This document shows positions 1 to 13,800 of a stretch of DNA of 64,000 nucleotides, piece by piece. The position numbers and the translations under genes were made by a program. The notes beneath the pieces were generated by a model, which saw only the letters and a program-made list of their open reading frames with translations, did no database searches and was not told the DNA's origin. Position 1 is the first letter of the stretch; the number at the start of each line of letters is the position of its first letter. Source of the stretch: Zeus faber (Eukaryota > Chordata > Actinopteri > Zeiformes > Zeidae); contig CAUIJY010000071.1 in NCBI GenBank assembly GCA_960531495.1, forward strand, positions 1,054,001 to 1,118,000, read 5' to 3'.

Positions 1-3000
1 AATATTTCTTCCAATCTTTCAATCTTTCTTTTGTTATTCTTTCAATCTTTCTATCTTTCCATCTATCTATCTTGCAAACTTTCTTTCAATTGTTTAATCT
101 TTCAATCTTTCTTTCATTCTTTCTTTCAGTCTTTCAATCTTTTTTTCATTCTTTCTTTCAGTCTTTCAATCTTTTTTTCATTCTTTCTTTCAATATTTCA
201 ATCTTTCAATCTTTCTTTCATTCTTTCTTTCAATCTTTCAATCTTTCTTTCATTCTTTCTTGCAATCTTTCTTTCAATTGTTTAATCTTTCAATCTTTCT
301 TTCATTCTTTCCTTCAGTCTTTTAATCTTTTTTTCAATCTTTCTTTCATTCTTTCTTTCAATCGTTCTTTCTTTCGTTTAGTCTTTCTTTCAATCTTTCA
401 ATTTTTCAATCTTTCTTTCATTCTTTCTTTTAATCTTTCAATCTTTCTTTCATTGTTTCTTTCAATCTTTCTTTCATTCTTTCTTTCATTTTTTCTTTCA
501 TTCTTTCTTTCAATCTTTCTTTCAATCATTCTTTCTTTCTTTTAGTCTTTCTTTCAATCTTTCAATTTTTCAATCTTTCTTTCATTCTTTCTTTCAATCT
601 TTCTTTTTTCAATCTTTCTTGCAAACTTTCTTTCAATTGTTTAATCTTTCAATCTTTCTTTCATTCTTTCTTTCAGTCTTTCAATCTTTTTTTCATTCTT
701 TCTTTCAATATTTCAATCTTTCAATCTTTCTGTCATTCTTTCTGTCAATCTTTCAATCTTTCTTTCATTCTTTCTTTCAATCTTTCTTACTTTCAATTTT
801 TCTATCTTTCAATATTTCTTCCAATCGTTCAATCTTTCTTTTATTATTTCTTTCAATCTTTCTTTCTTTCAATCTTTCTTTCCATCTTTCTTTCAATCTT
901 TCTTTCATTCTTTCTTTCAATCTTTCTTTTTTCAATATTTCTTTCAATCTGTCAATTTTTCTTTCATTCTTTCATTCTTTCTTTCAATTGTTCTTTCATT
1001 CTTTCTTTCAATCTTTCTTTAAATATTTCAATCTTTCAATCTTTCTTTCAATCTTTCAATCGTTCTTTCATTCTTTCTTTCAATCTTTCAATCTTTCTTT
1101 CATTCTTTCTTTCAATCTTTCAATCTTTCAATTTTTCTATCTTTCAATATTTCTTCCAATCGTTCAATCTTTCTTTCATTATTTCTTTCAATCTTTCTTT
1201 TGTTATTTCTTTCAATCTTTCTTTCTTTCAATCTTTCTTTCCATCATTCTTTCAATCTTTCTTTCATTCTTTCTTTCAATCTTTCAATCTTTCTTTCAAA
1301 CTTTCAATCTTTCTTTCAATCTTTCAGTCGTTCAATCTTTCTTTCAATCTTTCTTTCAATCTTTCAATCATTCAATCTTTCAATCATTCAATCTTTCAAT
1401 CTTTCTTTCTTTCAATCTTTCTTTCAATCTTTCTTTCATTCTTTCCATCAGTCTTTCAATCTTTCTTTCAATCTTTCTTTCAATCTTTCTTTCATTCTTT
1501 CTTTCAATCTTTCTTTCAATCTTTCAATCTTTCTTTCAATACGTCTTTCAATCTTTCTTACTTTCAATCTTTCTTTTTTTAAATCTTTCTTTCAATCTTT
1601 CTTTCAAACTTTCATTCTTTATTTCAATCTTTCAATCATTCAATCTTTCTTTCATTCTTTATTTCAATCTTTCAATCTTTCTTTCATTCTTTCTTTCAAT
1701 CTTTATTTCAATCTTTCAATCTTTCTTTCAATATTTCTTTCAATCTTTCTTTCGTTAAATCTTTCTTTCAATCTTTCTTTCAAACTTTCAATCTTTATTT
1801 CAATCTTTCAATCGTTCAATCTTTCTTTCAATCTTTCATTCTTTCTTTCAATATTTCAATCTTTCTTTCATTCTTTCTTTCAATCTTTCAATCTTTCTTT
1901 AATTCTTACTTTCAATTTTTCTATCTTTCAATATTTCTTCCAATCTTTCAATCTTTCTTTTGTTATTCTTTCAATCTTTCTAATTTCCATCTATCTATCT
2001 TGCAAACTTTCTTTCAATTGTTTAATCTTTCAATCTTTCTTTCATTCTTTCTTTCAGTCTTTCAATCTTTTTTTCATTCTTTCTTTCAGTCTTTCAATCT
2101 TTTTTTCATTCTTTCTTTCAATATTTCAATCTTTCAATCTTTCTTTCATTCTTTCTTTCAATCTTTCAATCTTTCTTTCATTCTTTCTTGCAATCTTTCT
2201 TTCAATTGTTTAATCTTTCAATCTTTCTTTCATTCTTTCCTTCAGTCTTTTAATCTTTTTTTCAATCTTTCTTTCATTCTTTCTTTCAATCGTTCTTTCT
2301 TTCGTTTAGTCTTTCTTTCAATCTTTCAATTTTTCAATCTTTCTTTCATTCTTTCTTTTAATCTTTCAATCTTTCTTTCATTGTTTCTTTCAATCTTTCT
2401 TTCATTCTTTCTTTCATTCTTTCTTTCATTCTTTCTTTCAATCTTTCTTTCATTCTTTCTTTTATTCTTTCAATCTTTCTTTCATTGTTTCTTTCAATCT
2501 TTCTGTCCATCTTTCTTTCATTCTTTCCTTCAGTCTTTCGTTCTTTCTTTCAATCTTTCTTTTTTCAATCATTCTTGCAATCATTCTTTCAATTGTTTAA
2601 TCTTTCAATCTTTCTTTCATTCTTTCTTTCAGTCTTTCAATCTTTTTTTCAATCTTTCTTTCATTCTTTCTTTCAATCTTTCTGTCCGTCATTCTTTCTT
2701 TCAGTCTTTCTTTCAATCATTCAATCTTTCAATCTTTCCTTCTATCTTTCTTTCAATCTTTCTTTCATTCTTTATTTCAATCTTTGTTTCATTCTTTCTT
2801 TCAATCTTTCATTCAATCTTTCTTTCAATCTTTATTTCAATCTTTCTTTCAATCTTTCTTTCATTCTTTATTTTAATCTTTCAATCTTTCTTTAATTGTT
2901 TCTTTCAATCTTTCTGTCTTTCAATATTTCTTTCAATCTTTCAATCTTTTTTTTTTCAATCTTTCTTGCAATCTTTCTTTCAGTCTTTCAATCTGTCTTT

Positions 3001-5962
3001 CAAACTTTCAATCTTTCTTTCAATCTTTCAATCTTTCAATCTTTCTTTCAATTTTTCTTTCAATCTTTCAGTCTTTCTTTCATTCTTTCTTTCAATCTTT
3101 CAATCTTTCTTTCATTCTTTCTTTCAATCTTTCAATCTTTCTTTCAATATTTCTTTCAATCTTTCTTTCTGTCAATCTTTCTTTCCATCTTTCTTTCCAT
3201 CTTTCTTTCATTCTTTCCTTCAGTCTTTCAATCTTTCTTTCAATCTTTCTTTCAATTTTTCTTTCAATCTTTCTTTCATTCTTTCCTTCAATCTTTCAAT
3301 CTTTCTTTCAATCTTTCATTCATTCTTTCTTTCAATCTTTCAATCTTTCTTTCAATATTTCTTTCAATCTTTTTTACTTTCAATCTTTCTTTCTTTAAAT
3401 CTTTCTCTCAATCTTTCTTTCAAACTTTCATTATTTATTTCAATATTTCAATCGTTCAATCTTTCTTTCATTCTTTCTTTCAATCTTTCTTTCTTTCAAT
3501 CTTTCTTTCAATCGTTCAATCTTTCTTTCATTCTTTCTTTCAATTTATGACTTTCAATCTTTCTTTCTTTCAATCTTTCTTTCAATCTTTCTTTAATTCT
3601 TTCATTCTTTCTTTCAATCTTTCTTTCAGTCTTTCAATCTTTGTTTAAATTTTTCTTTCAATATTTCTTTAAATCTTTCTTTTTTTCAATCTTTCTTTCA
3701 TTCTTTTTTTCAATCTTTCTTACTTTCAATATTTCTTTCAATCTTTCTTTCATTCTTTCATTCCTTCTTTCATTATTTCTTTCATTATTTCTTTCAATCT
3801 TTTTTTCAATCTTTCAATCTTTCTTTTATTCTTTATTTCAATCTTTCAATCTTTCTTACTTTCAATTTTTCTTTCTTTCAATATTTCTTTCAATCTTTCA
3901 ATCTTTCTTTCATTCTTTCATTCCTTCCTTTAATCTTTCTTTCATTATTTATTTCAATCTTTCTTTCAATCTTTCAATCTTTCTTTTATTGTTTTTTTCA
4001 ATCTTTCTTTCAATCTTTCAATCTTTCAATCTTTCTATCAATCTTTCTTTTCAATCTTTTTTTCAATCTTTCTTACTTTCAATCTTTCTTTCAGTCTTTC
4101 TTTCAATTTTTATTACTTTCAATCTTTCTTTCTTTCAATACTTCTTTCAATCTTTAAATCCTTTTTTCATTCTTTCATTCAATCGGTCTTTCATTCTTTC
4201 TTTCAATCTTTCTTTCTTTCAATCTTTCTTTCATTCTTTCTTTCAATGTTTCATTATTTCTTTCAATCTTTCTTTCATTATTTCGTTCAATTTTTTTTCA
4301 ATCTTTCAATCTTTCTTTTATTCTTTTTTTTAATCTTTCAATCTTTCTACTTTCAATCTTTCTTCCTTTCAATCTTTCTTTCATTCTTTCATTCCTTCCT
4401 TTAATCTTTCTGTCATTCTTTCTTTCAATCTTTCAATCGTTCTTTCAATCTTGTTTTTATTCTTTCTTTCAATCTTTCATTTTTTCAATCTTTCTTTCAA
4501 TCTTTCAATCTTTCTTTCAATCTTTCATTCTTTCTTTCAATCTTTCAATCGTTCTTTCTTTCAATATTTCTTTCAATCTTTCAATCTTTCTTTCATTCTT
4601 TCATTCCTTCTTTCAATCTTTCTTTCATTATTTATTTCAATCTTTCTTTCATTCTTTCAATCTTTCTTTTATTCTTTTTTTCAATCTTTCTTTCAATCTT
4701 TCAATCTTTCTATCAATCGTTCTTTCAATCTTTCTTTCAATCTTTCTTACTTTCAATCTTTCTTTCATTCTTTCTTTAAATTTTTATTACTTTCAATATT
4801 TCTTTCAATCTTTAAATCTTTTTTTCATTCTTTCATTCTTTCTTTCAATCTTTCAATCTTTCTTTCATTCTTTCTTTCAATCTTTCAATCTTTCAATTTT
4901 TCTATCTTTCAATATTTCTTCCAATCGTTCAATCTTTCTTTCATTATTTCTTTCAATCTTTCTTTTGTTATTTCTTTCAATCTGTCAATTTTTCTTTCAT
5001 TCTTTCATTCTTTCTTTCAATTGTTCTTTCATTCTTTCTTTCAATCTTTCTTTAAATATTTCAATCTTTCAATCTTTCTTTCAATCTTTCAATCGTTCTT
5101 TCATTCTTTCTTTCAATCTTTCAATCTTTCTTTCATTCTTTCTTTCAATCTTTCAATCTTTCAATTTTTCTATCTTTCAATATTTCTTCCAATCGTTCAA
5201 TCTTTCTTTCATTATTTCTTTCAATCTTTCTTTTGTTATTTCTTTCAATCTTTCTTTCTTTCAATCTTTCTTTCCATCATTCTTTCAATCTTTCTTTCAT
5301 TCTTTCTTTCAATCTTTCAATCTTTCTTTCAAACTTTCAATCTTTCTTTCAATCTTTCAGTCGTTCAATCTTTCTTTCAATCTTTCTTTCAATCTTTCAA
5401 TCATTCAATCTTTCAATCATTCAATCTTTCAATCTTTCTTTCTTTCAATCTTTCTTTCAATCTTTCTTTCATTCTTTCCTTCAGTCTTTCAATCTTTCTT
5501 TCAATCTTTCTTTCAATCTTTCTTTCATTCTTTCTTTCAATCTTTCTTTCAATCTTTCAATCTTTCTTTCAATACGTCTTTCAATCTTTCTTACTTTCAA
5601 TCTTTCTTTTTTTAAATCTTTCTTTCAATCTTTCTTTCAAACTTTCATTCTTTATTTCAATCTTTCAATCATTCAATCTTTCTTTCATTCTTTATTTCAA
5701 TCTTTCAATCTTTCTTTCATTCTTTCTTTCAATCTTTCTTTCAATCTTTCAATCTTTCTTTCAATATTTCTTTCAATCTTTCTTTCGTTAAATCTTTCTT
5801 TCAATCTTTCTTTCAAACTTTCAATCTTTATTTCAATCTTTCAATCGTTCAATCTTTCTTTCAATCTTTCATTCTTTCTTTCAATATTTCAATCTTTCTT
5901 TCATTCTTTCTTTCAATCTTTCAATCTTTCTTTAATTCTTACTTTCAATTTTTCTATCTTTC
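1..5962. repeat. 5,962-bp higher-order unit, copy 1
   Basis: Positions 1-4853 recur at 5963-10815 with a constant offset of 5,962 over all landmarks compared. Examples are the CTATCTTTCCATCTATC stretch at about 50 and 6012, the TTTATGAC tag at 3546 and 9508, and the TTGTTTTTATT variant at about 4453 and 10415. The copies part company after 4853 and 10815. The remainder of the unit (4854-5962) is alpha-type; 4975-5962 repeats 942-1929 (offset 4,033), so the unit is itself built by internal duplication. Positions 1-515 also recur at about 1930-2443, with an offset of 1,928-1,929. The copies look close to identical by eye, which suggests recent duplication; exact identity was not computed. Confidence 0.9.
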
Positions 5963-8900
5963 AATATTTCTTCCAATCTTTCAATCTTTCTTTTGTTATT
6001 CTTTCAATCTTTCTATCTTTCCATCTATCTATCTTGCAAACTTTCTTTCAATTGTTTAATCTTTCAATCTTTCTTTCATTCTTTCTTTCAGTCTTTCAAT
6101 CTTTTTTTCATTCTTTCTTTCAGTCTTTCAATCTTTTTTTCATTCTTTCTTTCAATATTTCAATCTTTCAATCTTTCTTTCATTCTTTCTTTCAATCTTT
6201 CAATCTTTCTTTCATTCTTTCTTGCAATCTTTCTTTCAATTGTTTAATCTTTCAATCTTTCTTTCATTCTTTCCTTCAGTCTTTTAATCTTTTTTTCAAT
6301 CTTTCTTTCATTCTTTCTTTCAATCGTTCTTTCTTTCGTTTAGTCTTTCTTTCAATCTTTCAATTTTTCAATCTTTCTTTCATTCTTTCTTTTAATCTTT
6401 CAATCTTTCTTTCATTGTTTCTTTCAATCTTTCTTTCATTCTTTCTTTCATTTTTTCTTTCATTCTTTCTTTCAATCTTTCTTTCAATCATTCTTTCTTT
6501 CTTTTAGTCTTTCTTTCAATCTTTCAATTTTTCAATCTTTCTTTCATTCTTTCTTTCAATCTTTCTTTTTTCAATCTTTCTTGCAAACTTTCTTTCAATT
6601 GTTTAATCTTTCAATCTTTCTTTCATTCTTTCTTTCAGTCTTTCAATCTTTTTTTCATTCTTTCTTTCAATATTTCAATCTTTCAATCTTTCTGTCATTC
6701 TTTCTGTCAATCTTTCAATCTTTCTTTCATTCTTTCTTTCAATCTTTCTTACTTTCAATTTTTCTATCTTTCAATATTTCTTCCAATCGTTCAATCTTTC
6801 TTTTATTATTTCTTTCAATCTTTCTTTCTTTCAATCTTTCTTTCCATCTTTCTTTCAATCTTTCTTTCATTCTTTCTTTCAATCTTTCTTTTTTCAATAT
6901 TTCTTTCAATCTGTCAATTTTTCTTTCATTCTTTCATTCTTTCTTTCAATTGTTCTTTCATTCTTTCTTTCAATCTTTCTTTAAATATTTCAATCTTTCA
7001 ATCTTTCTTTCAATCTTTCAATCGTTCTTTCATTCTTTCTTTCAATCTTTCAATCTTTCTTTCATTCTTTCTTTCAATCTTTCAATCTTTCAATTTTTCT
7101 ATCTTTCAATATTTCTTCCAATCGTTCAATCTTTCTTTCATTATTTCTTTCAATCTTTCTTTTGTTATTTCTTTCAATCTTTCTTTCTTTCAATCTTTCT
7201 TTCCATCATTCTTTCAATCTTTCTTTCATTCTTTCTTTCAATCTTTCAATCTTTCTTTCAAACTTTCAATCTTTCTTTCAATCTTTCAGTCGTTCAATCT
7301 TTCTTTCAATCTTTCTTTCAATCTTTCAATCATTCAATCTTTCAATCATTCAATCTTTCAATCTTTCTTTCTTTCAATCTTTCTTTCAATCTTTCTTTCA
7401 TTCTTTCCATCAGTCTTTCAATCTTTCTTTCAATCTTTCTTTCAATCTTTCTTTCATTCTTTCTTTCAATCTTTCTTTCAATCTTTCAATCTTTCTTTCA
7501 ATACGTCTTTCAATCTTTCTTACTTTCAATCTTTCTTTTTTTAAATCTTTCTTTCAATCTTTCTTTCAAACTTTCATTCTTTATTTCAATCTTTCAATCA
7601 TTCAATCTTTCTTTCATTCTTTATTTCAATCTTTCAATCTTTCTTTCATTCTTTCTTTCAATCTTTATTTCAATCTTTCAATCTTTCTTTCAATATTTCT
7701 TTCAATCTTTCTTTCGTTAAATCTTTCTTTCAATCTTTCTTTCAAACTTTCAATCTTTATTTCAATCTTTCAATCGTTCAATCTTTCTTTCAATCTTTCA
7801 TTCTTTCTTTCAATATTTCAATCTTTCTTTCATTCTTTCTTTCAATCTTTCAATCTTTCTTTAATTCTTACTTTCAATTTTTCTATCTTTCAATATTTCT
7901 TCCAATCTTTCAATCTTTCTTTTGTTATTCTTTCAATCTTTCTAATTTCCATCTATCTATCTTGCAAACTTTCTTTCAATTGTTTAATCTTTCAATCTTT
8001 CTTTCATTCTTTCTTTCAGTCTTTCAATCTTTTTTTCATTCTTTCTTTCAGTCTTTCAATCTTTTTTTCATTCTTTCTTTCAATATTTCAATCTTTCAAT
8101 CTTTCTTTCATTCTTTCTTTCAATCTTTCAATCTTTCTTTCATTCTTTCTTGCAATCTTTCTTTCAATTGTTTAATCTTTCAATCTTTCTTTCATTCTTT
8201 CCTTCAGTCTTTTAATCTTTTTTTCAATCTTTCTTTCATTCTTTCTTTCAATCGTTCTTTCTTTCGTTTAGTCTTTCTTTCAATCTTTCAATTTTTCAAT
8301 CTTTCTTTCATTCTTTCTTTTAATCTTTCAATCTTTCTTTCATTGTTTCTTTCAATCTTTCTTTCATTCTTTCTTTCATTCTTTCTTTCATTCTTTCTTT
8401 CAATCTTTCTTTCATTCTTTCTTTTATTCTTTCAATCTTTCTTTCATTGTTTCTTTCAATCTTTCTGTCCATCTTTCTTTCATTCTTTCCTTCAGTCTTT
8501 CGTTCTTTCTTTCAATCTTTCTTTTTTCAATCATTCTTGCAATCATTCTTTCAATTGTTTAATCTTTCAATCTTTCTTTCATTCTTTCTTTCAGTCTTTC
8601 AATCTTTTTTTCAATCTTTCTTTCATTCTTTCTTTCAATCTTTCTGTCCGTCATTCTTTCTTTCAGTCTTTCTTTCAATCATTCAATCTTTCAATCTTTC
8701 CTTCTATCTTTCTTTCAATCTTTCTTTCATTCTTTATTTCAATCTTTGTTTCATTCTTTCTTTCAATCTTTCATTCAATCTTTCTTTCAATCTTTATTTC
8801 AATCTTTCTTTCAATCTTTCTTTCATTCTTTATTTTAATCTTTCAATCTTTCTTTAATTGTTTCTTTCAATCTTTCTGTCTTTCAATATTTCTTTCAATC

Positions 8901-10815
8901 TTTCAATCTTTTTTTTTTCAATCTTTCTTGCAATCTTTCTTTCAGTCTTTCAATCTGTCTTTCAAACTTTCAATCTTTCTTTCAATCTTTCAATCTTTCA
9001 ATCTTTCTTTCAATTTTTCTTTCAATCTTTCAGTCTTTCTTTCATTCTTTCTTTCAATCTTTCAATCTTTCTTTCATTCTTTCTTTCAATCTTTCAATCT
9101 TTCTTTCAATATTTCTTTCAATCTTTCTTTCTGTCAATCTTTCTTTCCATCTTTCTTTCCATCTTTCTTTCATTCTTTCCTTCAGTCTTTCAATCTTTCT
9201 TTCAATCTTTCTTTCAATTTTTCTTTCAATCTTTCTTTCATTCTTTCCTTCAATCTTTCAATCTTTCTTTCAATCTTTCATTCATTCTTTCTTTCAATCT
9301 TTCAATCTTTCTTTCAATATTTCTTTCAATCTTTTTTACTTTCAATCTTTCTTTCTTTAAATCTTTCTCTCAATCTTTCTTTCAAACTTTCATTATTTAT
9401 TTCAATATTTCAATCGTTCAATCTTTCTTTCATTCTTTCTTTCAATCTTTCTTTCTTTCAATCTTTCTTTCAATCGTTCAATCTTTCTTTCATTCTTTCT
9501 TTCAATTTATGACTTTCAATCTTTCTTTCTTTCAATCTTTCTTTCAATCTTTCTTTAATTCTTTCATTCTTTCTTTCAATCTTTCTTTCAGTCTTTCAAT
9601 CTTTGTTTAAATTTTTCTTTCAATATTTCTTTAAATCTTTCTTTTTTTCAATCTTTCTTTCATTCTTTTTTTCAATCTTTCTTACTTTCAATATTTCTTT
9701 CAATCTTTCTTTCATTCTTTCATTCCTTCTTTCATTATTTCTTTCATTATTTCTTTCAATCTTTTTTTCAATCTTTCAATCTTTCTTTTATTCTTTATTT
9801 CAATCTTTCAATCTTTCTTACTTTCAATTTTTCTTTCTTTCAATATTTCTTTCAATCTTTCAATCTTTCTTTCATTCTTTCATTCCTTCCTTTAATCTTT
9901 CTTTCATTATTTATTTCAATCTTTCTTTCAATCTTTCAATCTTTCTTTTATTGTTTTTTTCAATCTTTCTTTCAATCTTTCAATCTTTCAATCTTTCTAT
10001 CAATCTTTCTTTTCAATCTTTTTTTCAATCTTTCTTACTTTCAATCTTTCTTTCAGTCTTTCTTTCAATTTTTATTACTTTCAATCTTTCTTTCTTTCAA
10101 TACTTCTTTCAATCTTTAAATCCTTTTTTCATTCTTTCATTCAATCGGTCTTTCATTCTTTCTTTCAATCTTTCTTTCTTTCAATCTTTCTTTCATTCTT
10201 TCTTTCAATGTTTCATTATTTCTTTCAATCTTTCTTTCATTATTTCGTTCAATTTTTTTTCAATCTTTCAATCTTTCTTTTATTCTTTTTTTTAATCTTT
10301 CAATCTTTCTACTTTCAATCTTTCTTCCTTTCAATCTTTCTTTCATTCTTTCATTCCTTCCTTTAATCTTTCTGTCATTCTTTCTTTCAATCTTTCAATC
10401 GTTCTTTCAATCTTGTTTTTATTCTTTCTTTCAATCTTTCATTTTTTCAATCTTTCTTTCAATCTTTCAATCTTTCTTTCAATCTTTCATTCTTTCTTTC
10501 AATCTTTCAATCGTTCTTTCTTTCAATATTTCTTTCAATCTTTCAATCTTTCTTTCATTCTTTCATTCCTTCTTTCAATCTTTCTTTCATTATTTATTTC
10601 AATCTTTCTTTCATTCTTTCAATCTTTCTTTTATTCTTTTTTTCAATCTTTCTTTCAATCTTTCAATCTTTCTATCAATCGTTCTTTCAATCTTTCTTTC
10701 AATCTTTCTTACTTTCAATCTTTCTTTCATTCTTTCTTTAAATTTTTATTACTTTCAATATTTCTTTCAATCTTTAAATCTTTTTTTCATTCTTTCATTC
10801 TTTCTTTCAATCTTT
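5963..10815. repeat. 5,962-bp higher-order unit, copy 2 (partial)
   Basis: This is the second copy of the unit described at 1-5962, matching 1-4853. It ends where copy 1 switches back to alpha-type sequence. Here the array instead continues into the long beta-type domain with a CTTTCATTCTGTC variant. It contains an alpha part (5963-9456) and a beta part (9457-10815). Confidence 0.9.
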
Positions 10816-13800
10816 CTTTCATTCTGTCTTTCATTCTTTCTTTCAATCTTTCTTTCTTTCAATCTTTCTTTCAATCGTTCAATCTTTCTTTCATTCTTTC
10901 TTTCAATTTATATGACTTTCAATCTTTCTTTCTTTCAATCTTTCTTTCAATCTTTCTTTCATTCTTTCATTCTTTCTTTCAATCTTTCTTTCAGTCTTTC
11001 AATCTTTGTTTAAATTTTTCTTTCAATATTTCTTTAAATCTTTCTTTTTTTCAATCTTTCTTACTTTCAATATTTCTTTCAATCTTTCTTTCATTCTTTC
11101 ATTCCTTCTTTCATTATTTCTTTCAATCTTTCTTTCATTATTTCTTTCAATCTTTTTTTCAATCTTTCAATCTTTCTTTTATTTTTTTTTTCAATCTTTC
11201 TTTCAATCTTTCAATCTTTCAATCTTTCTATCAATCTTTCTTTCAATCTTTCTTACTTTCAATCTTTCTTTCATTCTTTCTTTAAATTTTTATTACTTTC
11301 AATCTTTCTTTCTTTCAATATTTCTTTCAATCTTTAAATCTTTTTTTCATTCTTTCATTCTTTCTTTCAATCTTTCTTTCATTCTTTCTTTCAATCTGTC
11401 TTTCATTCTTTCTTTCAATCTTTCTTTCTTTCAATCTTTCTTTCAATCGTTCAATCTTTCTTTCATTCTTTCTTTCAATTTATATGACTTTCAATCTTTC
11501 TTTCTTTCAATCTTCCTTTCAATCTTTCTTTCATTCTTTCTTTCAATCTTTCTTTCAGTCTTTCAATCTTTGTTTAAATTTTTCTTTTAATATTTCTTTA
11601 AATCTTACTTTTTTTCAATCTTTCTTTCAATCTTTCTTTCATTCTTTTTTTCAATCTTTCATACTTTCAATATTTCTTTCATTCTTTCATTCCTTCTTTC
11701 ATTATTTCTTTCATTATTTCTTTCAATCTTTTTTTCAATCTTTCAATCTTTCTTTTATTCTTTATTTCAATCTTTCAATCTTTCTTACTTTCAATTTTTC
11801 TTTCTTTCAATATTTCTTTCAATCTTTCAATCTTTCAATCTTTCTTTCATTCTTTCATTCCTTCCTTTAATCTTTCTTTCATTATTTATTTCAATCTTTC
11901 TTTCAATCTTTCAATCTTTCTTTTATTGTTTTTTTCAATCTTTCTTTCAATCTTTCAATCTTTCAATCTTTCTATCAATCTTTCTTTTCAATCTTTTTTT
12001 CAATCTTTCTTACTTTCAATCTTTCTTTCAATTTTTATTACTTTCAATCTTTCTTTCTTTCAATACTTCTTTCAATCTTTAAATCTTTTTTTCATTCTTT
12101 CATTCTTTCTTTCATTCTTTCTTTCAATCTTTCTTTCTTTCAATCTTTCTTTCATTCTTTCATTCTTTCTTTCAATCTTTCATTATTTCTTTCAATCTTT
12201 CTTTCATTATTTCGTTCAATCTTTTTTTCAATCTTTCAATCTTTCTTTTATTCTTTTTTTTAATCTTTCAATCTTTCTTACTTTCAATCTTTCTTCCTTT
12301 CAATATTTCTTTCAATCTTTCAATCTTTCTTTCATTCTTTCATTCCTTCCTTTAATCTTTCTGTCATTCTTTCTTTCAATCTTTCAATCGTTCTTTCAAT
12401 CTTGTTTTTATTCTTTCTTTCAATCTTTCATTTTTTCAATCTTTCTTTCAATCTTTCATTCTTTCTTTCAATCTTTCAATCGTTCTTTCTTTCAATATTT
12501 CTTTCAATCTTTCTTTCATTCTTTCATTCCTTCTTTCAATCTTTCTTTCATTATTTATTTCAATCTTTCTTTCATTCTTTCAATCTTTCTTTTATTCTTT
12601 TTTTCAATCTTTCTTTCAATCTTTCAATCTTTCTATCAATCGTTCTTTCAATCTTTCTTTCAATCTTTCTTACTTTCAATCTTTCTTTCATTCTTTCTTT
12701 AAATTTTTATTACTTTCAATATTTCTTTCAATCTTTAAATCTTTTTTTCATTCTTTCATTCTTTCTTTCAATCTTTCTTTCATTCTTTCTTTCAATCTGT
12801 CTTTCATTCTTTCTTTCAATCTTTCTTTCTTTCAATCTTTCTTTCAATCGTTCAATCTTTCTTTCATTCTTTCTTTCAATTTATATGACTTTCAATCTTT
12901 CTTTCTTTCAATCTTTCTTTCAATCTTTCTTTCATTCTTTCTTTCAATCTTTCTTTCAGTCTTTCAATCTTTGTTTAAATTTTTCTTTCAATATTTCTTT
13001 AAATCTTTCTTTTTTTCAATCTTTCTTTCAATCTTTCTTTCATTCTTTTTTTCAATCTTTCTTACTTTCAATATTTCTTTCAATCTTTCTTTCATTCTTT
13101 CATTCCTTCTTTCATTATTTCTTTCAATCTTTCTTTCATTATTTCTTTCAATCTTTTTTTCAATCTTTCAATCTTTCTTTTATTCTTTTTTTCAATCTTT
13201 CTTTCAATCTTTCAATCTTTCAATCAATCTTTTTTTCAATCTTTCAATCTTTCTTTTATTCTTTTTTTCAATCTTTCAATCTTTCTTTCATTCTTTCATT
13301 CCTTCCTTTAATCTTTCTGTCATTCTTTCTTTCAATCTTTCAATCGTTCTTTCAATCTTGTTTTTATTCTTTCTTTCAATCTTTCATTTTTTCAATCTTT
13401 CTTTCAATCTTTCAATATTTCTTTCAATCTTTCAATCTTTCTTTCATTCTTTCATTCCTTCTTTCAATCTTTCTTTCATTATTTATTTCAATCTTTCTTT
13501 CATTCTTTCAATCTTTCTTTTATTCTTTTTTTCAATCTTTCTTTCAATCTTTCAATCTTTCTTTCAATCTTTCTTACTTTCAATCTTTCTTTCATTCTTT
13601 CTTTAAATTTTTATTACTTTCAATATTTCTTTCAATCTTTAAATCTTTTTTTCATTCTTTCATTCTTTCTTTCAATCTTTCTTTCATTCTTTCTTTCAAT
13701 CTGTCTTTCATTCTTTCTTTCAATCTTTCTTAATTTCAATCTTTCTTTCAATCGTTCAATCTTTCTTTCATTCTTTCTTTCAATTTATATGACTTTCAAT

